In this document: piece by piece, positions 54,242 through 62,202 of the stretch | How positions within the stretch are numbered: position 1 is the first letter of the stretch | Layout: the number at the start of each line of letters is the position of its first letter | Assembly (NCBI RefSeq): GCF_046097595.1 | Contig: NZ_JBJUVG010000001.1 | Location: 285,584 to 349,583, forward strand | Length of the DNA: 64,000 bases | Origin: Peptococcus simiae | GTDB lineage: Bacteria > Bacillota > Peptococcia > Peptococcales > Peptococcaceae | Reading direction: 5' to 3' | The notes under the pieces: generated by a model | The model's database searches: none | Seen by the model: the letters and a program-made list of their open reading frames with translations, nothing else | What the model was told of the DNA's origin: nothing | Made by a program: the position numbers and the translations under genes

Positions 54242-56582
54242 GTGCGACATGAAGTCGCTTAATTTAACTGTTTAGCAAAATGACCAAACCAACTATTCCG
54301 TTAGTTGAGCCGAGTATCGACTGCACTTAGGTGTGGTAAGCCGATACTAAAGTAGCCCTACTTGAGGTAAAACCGTGAGGAAATACCGAAACTGCCAGCA
54401 ACAAGGTGGTTAGGGAGCGAGGCTTGATAATATGGCTAACATATGTGAACTACTGATAAATGTCGTTAAGGTGAACAGGCTAAAGTTGCTGATAAGCCTG
54501 AACCAAAATGGTGTGTAGTCGGATAATCCTTTCCATAGTGGGATTACACGGACAAAAAGACTACCGGCAGAGAGGTAGAGCCTAAGTTATCAACGTTAAT
54601 TAAGTGAAACATGGTAAGCCTGCACTATTGCCATAAGGCAAGGCAAATCGTAAGAAATGCTGATAATGGTGCAGGTAAAGGAGAATGGAAAAAGCGAATG
54701 CCATCTTGTAATGAGATGGGTAGGGGTTCAAAATTTGCCCTAACTTGAAAGAGTGCAGACTTCCATTTGGTTTTTAATCACAAGAGAACTTGTAGAATTT
54801 TTGAAAGGAGAAAGCAAATGAACAGTAAAATGTGTGCTACTACTAACAGAGCTAAAAACTGGGAAAGTATAGATTTTTCTCTAGCAGAAAGCTATGTTAA
54901 AAAACTACAAATGCGTATTGTGAAAGCGTGGAAAATGAGTAAATATGGAAAGGTAAAATCTTTACAACATTTACTCACAACTTCATTTTATGCAAAAGCC
55001 TTGGCTATTAAGAGGGTAACTGAAAATCAAGGCAAGAAAACAAGTGGTGTTGATGGTGAATTATGGCTAACATCACAGGCAAAATATAAGGCGATAGAAA
55101 AGCTAAATTTAAGAGGATATAAACCTAAGCCTCTTAGAAGAGTGTATATACCAAAGAAAAATGGGAAGAAAAGACCTCTCAGCATTCCTACAATGACAGA
55201 TAGAGCAATGCAAACTCTATATAAATTTGCACTTGAACCCATAGCAGAAACTACTGCTGATCCTAATTCTTATGGATTTAGGGCAAAAAGATGTACACAA
55301 GATGCTATCGAGCAGTGTTTTACATCACTCAATAAAAAGAAATCTGCAAAATGGGTACTGGAGGGAGATATAAAAGGTTGTTTTGATAATATAAGTCATG
55401 AATGGATATTAAATAATATCCCAATGAACAAGAAATTATTAAAACTTTGGCTTGAATGTGGATATATAGAAAAACAAAAACTATTTCCAACAGAAACAGG
55501 AAGTCCCCAAGGCTCGCCAATATCACCCATTATTTCCAATATGGTATTAGATGGTTTAGAAAAAGCAATCAAAGAGAAATACCATAGAAGAACAGTAAAT
55601 AAGAAAACATATTTCCCAAAGGTTAACTTTGTTAGATATGCAGATGATTTCATCGTTACAGGGGAAAGTGCAGAATTGCTTGAAAATGGTGTAAAGCCAA
55701 TCATTGTAAAATTCTTGGCTGAAAGAGGTTTAGAATTATCAGAAGAAAAGACACTTATAACAAACATAAATGACGGTTTTGATTTTCTTGGAGTTAATAT
55801 TAGGATGTATAAAGATAAGTTGCTGACAAAACCATCTGATAAGAACTTCAAGGCTATTGTCGATAAAATCAGACGAGTCATAAAAGATAATCCGTCAATG
55901 AAACAAGAAATTTTGATTAGAAAATTAAATCCAATCATTATAGGTTGGGTAAACTATCAGAAATATAATGTTTCATCTAAAGCCTTTGAAAAACTTGATT
56001 ATGAAATATATAAAAGCTTGTGGATCTGGTGCGTTCGTAGACATCCAAAGAAAAGTAGAAAATGGATAGCTAAAAAATACTTCCATACCATTGGAAATAG
56101 AACTTGGACTTTCAGTGTAGCAACTGGCGAGAAAATGGAAAATGGCGAGAAATACTATCTTCGTCTTAAATATGCTACAGATACTGATATTAAAAGATTT
56201 ACTAAGATACAAGCTGAAGCAAATCCATTTGATGAAAATTGGCAAATATACTTTGAAGAAAGAGAAGAGTTAAAAATACGAAACGAACTTAAAGGACGTA
56301 CAGTTATAAATAGACTGTATAAAACGCAAAATGGAATATGCCCTGTTTGTGGGGAGAAAATAACTATTGATACAGACTTTAGAGTACATCAAACAATTCA
56401 AAATAATATTACCCTTAAAACATTAGTACACCCTTGGTGTCATAGAAAATTGCATATAAATGATGAAGAAAACACGCTGGCTCTTTAATCAGGGCTTATA
56501 AAAACTTGAGCCGTGTGAGGGGAAACTCTCATGCACGGTTCTTAGAGGGGAAGGGGATAGTAATATCCTCGACCTACTCGAC
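54242..56582 (+). mobile_element. Group II intron in the helicase gene
   Basis: A 2341-bp intron begins GTGCGAC at 54242 and ends CTCGAC at 56582. Removing it restores the family sequence YLW|QTIENKQKF exactly in frame. Domain V is the 34-nt hairpin 56508-56541 (GAGCCGTGTGAGG ... CATGCACGGTTC). The exon sequence TTATGG before the splice site (IBS1) is matched perfectly by CCATAA at 54631-54636, a candidate EBS1. The 5' non-coding part (54242-54817) holds domains I-III and part of IV; the maturase gene lies in domain IV. Confidence 0.93.
54818..56488 (+). CDS. ltrA: Group II intron reverse transcriptase/maturase (LtrA type)
   Basis: 556 residues. The RT domain has RVYIPKKNGKKRPLSIPT, VLEGDIKGCFDNISHEW, TGSPQGSPISPIISN and VRYADDFIVTG (YADD at 274-277). 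The maturase X domain follows (LNPIIIGWVNYQKY, YKSLWIWCVRRHPKKSRKWI). The C-terminal HNH domain has CPVCGEKI (from residue 508) and WCHRKLH. In the HNH motif the usual His-His pair reads His524-Gln525. The ATG at 54818 is preceded by AAAGGAG. The protein splices the intron and copies it into DNA. Confidence 0.95.
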   Translation: MNSKMCATTNRAKNWESIDFSLAESYVKKLQMRIVKAWKMSKYGKVKSLQHLLTTSFYAKALAIKRVTENQGKKTSGVDGELWLTSQAKYKAIEKLNLRGYKPKPLRRVYIPKKNGKKRPLSIPTMTDRAMQTLYKFALEPIAETTADPNSYGFRAKRCTQDAIEQCFTSLNKKKSAKWVLEGDIKGCFDNISHEWILNNIPMNKKLLKLWLECGYIEKQKLFPTETGSPQGSPISPIISNMVLDGLEKAIKEKYHRRTVNKKTYFPKVNFVRYADDFIVTGESAELLENGVKPIIVKFLAERGLELSEEKTLITNINDGFDFLGVNIRMYKDKLLTKPSDKNFKAIVDKIRRVIKDNPSMKQEILIRKLNPIIIGWVNYQKYNVSSKAFEKLDYEIYKSLWIWCVRRHPKKSRKWIAKKYFHTIGNRTWTFSVATGEKMENGEKYYLRLKYATDTDIKRFTKIQAEANPFDENWQIYFEEREELKIRNELKGRTVINRLYKTQNGICPVCGEKITIDTDFRVHQTIQNNITLKTLVHPWCHRKLHINDEENTLAL

Positions 56583-57950
56583 CAGACAATAGAGAATAAG
56601 CAAAAATTTATATCTCAAATTATGACTTCAAAAACTCCCGTAAGAGTTGCAGAAGATGTTGATGAAGCAAGTCTGTCTTATTCAGAAATTAAGGCTTTGG
56701 CTACTGGTAATCCCCTAATTAAAGAAAAAATGGATTTAGATAATGAAGTTACAAAATTAAAAATGTTAGAAGCAAACTATAAGTCTAATAAATATAAGCT
56801 TGAAGATAAGGTAAATAAAATTTATCCTCAAAGTATTTTAAAAACTGAAATGGAAATACAAGCAGTTAAAGAAGATATTGCAAGTGTTGAGAAATTAGGA
56901 GAAGGAGATAGCAAATTCACTTCAATCAGTCTTGGTGGAAATAAAATTTTAGATAAGAAAGAGGCTGGAGAAAAGCTATTAGAAGAAATAAAAAAAGTAA
57001 AGATAAATGATAGCAAGGTTATTGGGAAGTATAGAAATTTAGGCTTACAAGTTTCATATAACTTTATGACTAATACTCACACCTTTAAACTACTAGGAAA
57101 AGCAGAATACTTTGGAGAGCTTTCAAACTCTACTGATGGTAATATAACAAGGCTTGATAATGCAATTGAAAAAATGCCTTCAAGACTTGAAAGGTTAAAT
57201 CAAAACCTTGAAAACTATAAAGAATCTTTAGAAAATGCCAAGGTAGAATTAACTAAACCATTTGAAAAAGCAGATGAGTTAAGGGATAAGACACTAAGAC
57301 TAGCTGAGATTAATAAACTTTTAGATATGGGAGAAGTAGAAGAATTAGAAAACCAATCACCATTATTAGAAGATTTAAAGAGGGCGATAGTTGATTATTC
57401 TAACTATGAGTTTTCAGAATCTAATAGCTATGAAGACTTTGATAAACTATATCCTGATTTAAGCCATATAGGACTTGCCTATACAGAAACACCAGATGGT
57501 AAGCACTCTATTCAATATGAGGTAAATTTGGAAGAAAAAACATGGACTCAGTATGTAGATAATGTTGCTATTAGAACAGAATCTTTTGTAGAAGAAGATA
57601 TATCTAATTCACAAGCTCTTAAAGACATGACTGAAGCCATAAAGATGTCAAGTTTTGATGATCTGGTATCAGTAGATGAAGAAGATTTAAAACAAGCCCT
57701 GGGACTAGAAATAGATGATGATGGAAACTTCTATGATCCGCTTGCAAAAGATCTTGATAATGACGGAATACCAGATAGGTATGACAATGATTTTAAAGAT
57801 AGTGATTACTTTGAATCAACTTATGATGTTGAGGATAATCTTCACGCAAGGGAAGAGAAACCATCAATATTGGGACAAATATCAAAATTCAAATCAGAAG
57901 AAGAAAAAGATAAAAATCAAGAGAAAAACGAAAAAGGACAAGAAAGATAG
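56583..57950 (+). CDS. Giant methylase/SNF2-type helicase protein, exon 2
   Basis: The last 455 residues of the split helicase protein. It starts QTIENKQKF and continues with the family block MTSKTPVRVAEDVDEASLSYSEIKALATGNPLIKEK. A long helical region with coiled coils follows (PSRLERLNQNLENYKESLENAKVELTKPF). The C-terminus is acidic, with an EF-hand-like DLDNDGIPDRYDND, and ends KPSILGQISKFKSEEEKDK...GQER, a tail shared with the next protein. Without splicing, the protein would end a few codons into the intron. Confidence 0.9.
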   Translation, partial: QTIENKQKFISQIMTSKTPVRVAEDVDEASLSYSEIKALATGNPLIKEKMDLDNEVTKLKMLEANYKSNKYKLEDKVNKIYPQSILKTEMEIQAVKEDIASVEKLGEGDSKFTSISLGGNKILDKKEAGEKLLEEIKKVKINDSKVIGKYRNLGLQVSYNFMTNTHTFKLLGKAEYFGELSNSTDGNITRLDNAIEKMPSRLERLNQNLENYKESLENAKVELTKPFEKADELRDKTLRLAEINKLLDMGEVEELENQSPLLEDLKRAIVDYSNYEFSESNSYEDFDKLYPDLSHIGLAYTETPDGKHSIQYEVNLEEKTWTQYVDNVAIRTESFVEEDISNSQALKDMTEAIKMSSFDDLVSVDEEDLKQALGLEIDDDGNFYDPLAKDLDNDGIPDRYDNDFKDSDYFESTYDVEDNLHAREEKPSILGQISKFKSEEEKDKNQEKNEKGQER

Positions 57951-57951
57951 A

Positions 57952-57975
57952 GGAGAGCGAAAGGCTCTCCTTATT
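57952..57975 (+). terminator. Weak hairpin after the helicase gene
   Basis: GGAGAGC pairs with GCTCTCC around GAAAG, followed by TTATTT. It lies 20 bp before the next ATG. Confidence 0.55.
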
Positions 57976-57993
57976 TAGTACAAGGAGGAAATT

Positions 57994-58650
57994 ATGGAAT
58001 ACAAAGATATTAGAGAAAACATAGAAGAAATGATGAATGATAACTACAAGGACTTTATAAAAGCACTTGTGAGTATAGAAAAAGGTGTTAATGATGAAAA
58101 GGCACTTGAAGAAGTCTATGTTTTATATATGAACAATGACACAACAGGTCTACTAAGTGATGACTTTGACTATATGATTGATGACATGAAAGAACAAGGT
58201 AAGCTCATTGAAAATACCAATGAACTTGAAGAAAAAGATGACCTCATAAATCTCGTGGGTAATATAGCTGGCAAAGTAGAAAATCTTGAAAGAGAAAATG
58301 CAAATGGAGAAAAGTTTAAAGTAAGTAATTTTTCAATTGTTTCAAAAGATGATGATGGAAATAAAGTATATACCAATTGTTCAGCCTATGGAGATAAGAC
58401 AAAAGATTTAGAGAATCTTAAACAAGGAGATTTTGTTAAAATCTTCGGGCAAGTTAAAACAAGTATTGATAATAACGGGAAAGAACATAAAAATGCTCGT
58501 ATTTTGTCTTCTAAGCTCTTAAAAGCAAAAGAACAAGTAAAGAGTCAATATAAGGATAAAAAGTCCATATTAGGGCAAATAAAAAGCTTTAAGACAGATG
58601 ACAAAGCTAAGCAAAATAAGAAAGAACATAGCAAAGGAACAGAGAGATAA
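57994..58650 (+). CDS. SSB-like protein with helical N-domain
   Basis: 218 residues. The N-terminal about 85 residues are helical and acidic (YKDIRENIEEMMNDNYKDFIKAL, resembling a DUF used in ICE proteins). The central OB-like part (KVSNFSIVSKDDDGNKVYTNCSAYG, then KQGDFVKIFGQVKTS) is similar to the protein at 33062. The tail SILGQIKSFKTDDKAKQNKKEHSKGTER is almost the same as the helicase C-terminus. It probably binds single-stranded DNA and shares a partner with the helicase. Confidence 0.8.
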   Translation: MEYKDIRENIEEMMNDNYKDFIKALVSIEKGVNDEKALEEVYVLYMNNDTTGLLSDDFDYMIDDMKEQGKLIENTNELEEKDDLINLVGNIAGKVENLERENANGEKFKVSNFSIVSKDDDGNKVYTNCSAYGDKTKDLENLKQGDFVKIFGQVKTSIDNNGKEHKNARILSSKLLKAKEQVKSQYKDKKSILGQIKSFKTDDKAKQNKKEHSKGTER

Positions 58651-58655
58651 ATATC

Positions 58656-58683
58656 GGCGGTCTTCGGACTGCCTTTATTTTTT
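58656..58683 (+). terminator. Terminator at the end of the transfer core
   Basis: GGCGGTC pairs with GACTGCC around a TTCG tetraloop, followed by a T-rich run. It separates the conjugation genes from the cargo operon. Confidence 0.85.
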
Positions 58684-58817
58684 TGTTTATAAATAACTTG
58701 AGTACAAAGTATATTTTAGGTAAAAAAAGAACAAATAAAACAAGATAGAGCAGTAAATGATAGAAAATTGTAACCAGAATGATACCGGAAATAGTTTTAA
58801 AATAATTTCGAAAGTAG

Positions 58818-58839
58818 TATAATTTCTATATAGAAATTA
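58818..58839. promoter_or_regulatory. MarR operator overlapping the -10 box of the cargo operon
   Basis: TAATTTCTATATAGAAATTA (58820-58839) is a perfect 20-bp palindrome and overlaps TATAAT (58818-58823). It lies 15 bp before the marR start. This is the usual layout for MarR autorepression. The rest of the spacer 58684-58854 is AT-rich without other clear signals. Confidence 0.75.
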
Positions 58840-58854
58840 CTTTGAGGTGAAATT

Positions 58855-59283
58855 ATGGATTTAAAAAGAGCAATTATGGAATTGCAATGCGAGATGGTTG
58901 CAGAAAGGAATTTAGTCAATCCTAAAAATATATCATGGTTACAATATGACATACTAAGTCAGGTAAAAAAACTAGAAAAAGTATTGCCCTCAGATTTAAG
59001 TATTATTTTAGGAATAACAAGAACAAAGTTATCAAAAGCTTTAAAAGGTCTAAAATCTATGGGATATATTGAACAATTTCCTAATAAATTAGATGGTAGG
59101 GAGTTATATACTTCACTTTCAAATGAGGGAAGTAAGCTTTTAGAAGAAATATCAAAAAAGCACAATTCAATTTTTGAAATTGCATCTAAGTCTTTTACTG
59201 AAGAAGAACAAGAAATTTTTATAAGACTATCGAATATACTATCCAATGAATTGAGAAAGAATAGGTTAGAAAAAGATGAATGA
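58855..59283 (+). CDS. MarR family transcriptional regulator
   Basis: 142 residues with the winged helix of the MarR family: ISWLQYDILSQVKKL, LPSDLSIILGITRTKLSKALKGLKSMGYIEQFPNKLDGRELYTSLSNEGSKLLEEI. It should bind the palindrome directly upstream and release it when a ligand, perhaps the cluster's own product or another DNA-active compound, is present. It overlaps the UvrA-like gene by 8 bp, so regulator and effector are co-translated. Confidence 0.9.
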   Translation: MDLKRAIMELQCEMVAERNLVNPKNISWLQYDILSQVKKLEKVLPSDLSIILGITRTKLSKALKGLKSMGYIEQFPNKLDGRELYTSLSNEGSKLLEEISKKHNSIFEIASKSFTEEEQEIFIRLSNILSNELRKNRLEKDE

Positions 59284-61531
59284 TTTCATTTATGTAGAAA
59301 AGGCTAGAACAAATAATTTAAAAAATATTACAGTAAAAATACCTAAGCATCAAATTGTTGGCGTCACAGGAGTTTCTGGCTCAGGAAAATCTTCATTCGT
59401 ATTTGATGCCATTGCAGCAGAGTCTCAACGACTATTGAATGAAACATATTCTTCCTATGTTCAAAACTTACTTTCTAAATATAAAAAGCCAGATGTTGAC
59501 TCAATATCTAATCTTCCAGTTTCTTTAGTGATTGATCAAAAGAGGATTCGTGGAAATTCAAGGTCAACAGTTGGGACAGTTACCGATATATATTCAGACT
59601 TGAGATTACTTTATTCAAGACTAGCAAAACCTTTCATCGGATATTCTATGAAGTATTCCTTTAACAATCCTGAAGGAATGTGTAAAAACTGCCAAGGATT
59701 AGGTATAGTTCGAGAGATAGATATCAATAAATTAATTGACTTTAATAAATCCTTAAATGACAACGCTGTAAAATTTCCTACATTTCAAAATGGAGGATGG
59801 AGATTAACCAGGTATACGGAATCAGGGTATTTTGACAATGATAAAAAATTATCTGATTACACTAAAAAAGAATTAGACATGCTTTTAAATTCGCCAAAGA
59901 TAAAGCCTGAAAATCCTAGCAAGAACTGGCATAAGACAGCTAAGTATTATGGAATTATTCCTCGTATTATGGAGACCTTTGTAAATGTTCAGCATCCTCA
60001 ATATCAAGAAGATTTACAAAGGATTTTAATAACAAAGACTTGTCCAGTATGTCATGGAGCAAGACTTAACAAAGAGGTTTTAAGTGCCAAGATAAAGGGC
60101 AAGTCCATAGCTGACTCTTCTAATATGGATATTATTAATTTGTATAACTTTATAGCTGGTATTAAAGAAGATAAGGTTAAAGAGATCATAAAAGCCTTAA
60201 AAGAAAAATTAACTAGCATTTCCCTTGTTGGCTTAGATTACTTAAAAGTAAATCAAGGAACAAAAAGCCTATCTGGTGGTGAATCTCAAAGAATAAAAAT
60301 GGTTAAATATCTTAACAGCTCACTATCAGATGTTCTCTATATTTTTGATGAACCAAGCGTAGGTCTTCATCCAGAAGATATTAAGGGGATAACAAATATT
60401 TTTAAAGCTTTAAAAGATAAAGGAAATTCTGTTTTATTTGTCGACCACGACCAAGATATGATTAAATGCTCAGATGAAATTATAAATTTTGGAGAAGGCG
60501 CAGGAGAAGATGGTGGTAAGGTCACCTTTCAGGGTACTTACAAAGACTTATTAACATCCAATACTATCACTGCTAAAGCATTTACAAAGAAACATCAAAT
60601 TAATGAAACTAGGAAAAATTTCGAAGGATATTATACTTTAGAAAATGTGTCGAAAAATAACATAAAGAATATATCGGTAAAAATTCCCAAAAAGGCGATA
60701 ACTCTTGTAACAGGTCTTGCTGGTTCAGGTAAAAGTACCTTAATAAGGGAAATTTTTACAAGTAAATATCCAGATTCTATTGTTTTAGACCAGAGTCTGC
60801 CACAGGCATCGAGTCAGTCAAATATTATCACTTATTTAAATATATATGATGAAATCAAGAAACTTTTTGCAAGAGAAAATAGGGTGAATAAAAATCTCTT
60901 TTCAGTAAGAGGAAAAGGGGCTTGCCCTGAATGCAAGGGAAAAGGAACGATAAAACTTGATTTAGCCTATTTGGGAGACTCTGAACACATATGTGAAAAG
61001 TGTGGTGGAAAAAGATTTAATGATAAAACTCTTTCCTATAAATATAGAGGCAAGGATATTAATGAGATATTCAACTTATCAGTAAAAGATGCTCAAGAAA
61101 TATTTTTTGATAATTCTAAGATAAAGCAAGTTTTAAATTCCTTAATGAAATCAAACCTATCATATATTAAACTTGGGCAGACCTTAGACACTTATTCGGG
61201 CGGAGAACTTCAAAGATTAAAAATTGCTCAGATGCTTAGTAAAGAAATAGAAGGGATCATTATCCTAGATGAGCCAACAACAGGACTTCATGAAGCAGAT
61301 ATTGATAAGTTAATGACTCTAGTTCGTGAATTGGTTAGTGATGGTAATACATTAATAATAATAGAGCATAATTTATCAGTAATAAGCCAAGCTGACTGGA
61401 TTGTAGACCTGGGACCTAAAGGAGGTAATCTTGGAGGAGAATTATTATTTCAAGGTTATCCTATAGATTTTATTAGGTGCAAAGAATCTTATACTTCTAA
61501 GAATTTAATAAAGTTTGTGGAGATTTATTAA
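59276..61531 (+). CDS. Short UvrA-like ABC protein (DrrC/UvrA2 type), probable self-resistance
   Basis: 751 residues with two ABC ATPase halves as in UvrA. Walker A sites are GVSGSGKSS (about residue 32) and GLAGSGKST (about 480); signatures are LSGGESQRIKM and YSGGELQRLKI; Walker B sites are YIFDEPSVGLHPED and IILDEPTTGLHEAD. Zinc-binding pairs CKNCQG, CPVCHG, CPECKG and CEKCGG are present. It is about 190 residues shorter than housekeeping UvrA, where the UvrB-binding domain lies. Such short UvrAs (DrrC in daunorubicin producers) remove DNA-bound drugs. Its place between a MarR regulator and biosynthesis genes supports self-protection. Confidence 0.88.
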   Translation: MNDFIYVEKARTNNLKNITVKIPKHQIVGVTGVSGSGKSSFVFDAIAAESQRLLNETYSSYVQNLLSKYKKPDVDSISNLPVSLVIDQKRIRGNSRSTVGTVTDIYSDLRLLYSRLAKPFIGYSMKYSFNNPEGMCKNCQGLGIVREIDINKLIDFNKSLNDNAVKFPTFQNGGWRLTRYTESGYFDNDKKLSDYTKKELDMLLNSPKIKPENPSKNWHKTAKYYGIIPRIMETFVNVQHPQYQEDLQRILITKTCPVCHGARLNKEVLSAKIKGKSIADSSNMDIINLYNFIAGIKEDKVKEIIKALKEKLTSISLVGLDYLKVNQGTKSLSGGESQRIKMVKYLNSSLSDVLYIFDEPSVGLHPEDIKGITNIFKALKDKGNSVLFVDHDQDMIKCSDEIINFGEGAGEDGGKVTFQGTYKDLLTSNTITAKAFTKKHQINETRKNFEGYYTLENVSKNNIKNISVKIPKKAITLVTGLAGSGKSTLIREIFTSKYPDSIVLDQSLPQASSQSNIITYLNIYDEIKKLFARENRVNKNLFSVRGKGACPECKGKGTIKLDLAYLGDSEHICEKCGGKRFNDKTLSYKYRGKDINEIFNLSVKDAQEIFFDNSKIKQVLNSLMKSNLSYIKLGQTLDTYSGGELQRLKIAQMLSKEIEGIIILDEPTTGLHEADIDKLMTLVRELVSDGNTLIIIEHNLSVISQADWIVDLGPKGGNLGGELLFQGYPIDFIRCKESYTSKNLIKFVEIY

Positions 61532-61546
61532 TAATGAGTGATGTAA

Positions 61547-62188
61547 ATGAAAGATAAATTATTTTCCAAACTGAATAAAGAAGCGATTATATATTATGGG
61601 GAGCATATATACAATACAACAACTTTAACTAGAGAGGAATATGAAATTATCAGTGGTTCTGTATTGAAGCGTAAGAGAGAATTTTGTACAGGTAGATATT
61701 TTTCGCATAAAGCTTTGAAAGAATTAGGAAAAGATAATACACCATTGTTGAAATCACAAGAAGGCATTCCAATATGGCCAGATGGTATTGAGGGAAGTAT
61801 TTCTCATTGCTTTCATAAAGGAGCGGTTGTAGTAATCAGGTCAGATCATAAGATTTTTTGTGGAATTGATATAGAGTGTAATAAAGCACTTCCAAAAGAA
61901 GTTGAGCGATTAATTCTTAGTAAATATGAATTACAGCAATGTATAGATTTGAAAAAAAACCCTAATATTTTTTGGGAGACTTTAATTTTTAGCACTAAAG
62001 AAACAATGTATAAGTATTGGTGTAATAAACTAAATTATAAACTTAAACCAGAAGAGTGTGAGATTAAGCTGATTGCAAATAAAGACATATTTTACGCTAA
62101 ATGTAAATTACCAAATGACAATATTGAATATATAGTAGGCGAATTTATAATTATTGATAATCATATTATTACTTTGGTTATTAAATAA
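61547..62188 (+). CDS. EntD-type 4'-phosphopantetheinyl transferase
   Basis: 213 residues. It moves the phosphopantetheine arm of CoA onto the Ser of carrier domains. The Sfp/EntD pattern is visible: KREFCTGRYFSHKALKELG, LLKSQEGIPIWPDGIEGSISH, the metal motif FCGIDIECNK and FSTKETMYKYW (family WSAKES/FSAKE). FCTGR and GSISHC place it nearer EntD than Sfp. It starts 15 bp after the UvrA-like gene and 14 bp before the adenylation-carrier gene, whose carrier Ser511 is the likely target. Confidence 0.9.
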   Translation: MKDKLFSKLNKEAIIYYGEHIYNTTTLTREEYEIISGSVLKRKREFCTGRYFSHKALKELGKDNTPLLKSQEGIPIWPDGIEGSISHCFHKGAVVVIRSDHKIFCGIDIECNKALPKEVERLILSKYELQQCIDLKKNPNIFWETLIFSTKETMYKYWCNKLNYKLKPEECEIKLIANKDIFYAKCKLPNDNIEYIVGEFIIIDNHIITLVIK

Positions 62189-62202
62189 AGAGAGGGGATT
62201 TT

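Noticed and set aside
57715..57978. Second frame at the 3' end of the helicase gene
   Set aside because: Met/Ile/Lys-rich, no ribosome site and no family pattern, unlike the TnpV case.
59276..61531. UvrA-like gene as a relocated housekeeping repair gene
   Set aside because: Too short, coupled to marR and without uvrB or uvrC nearby.
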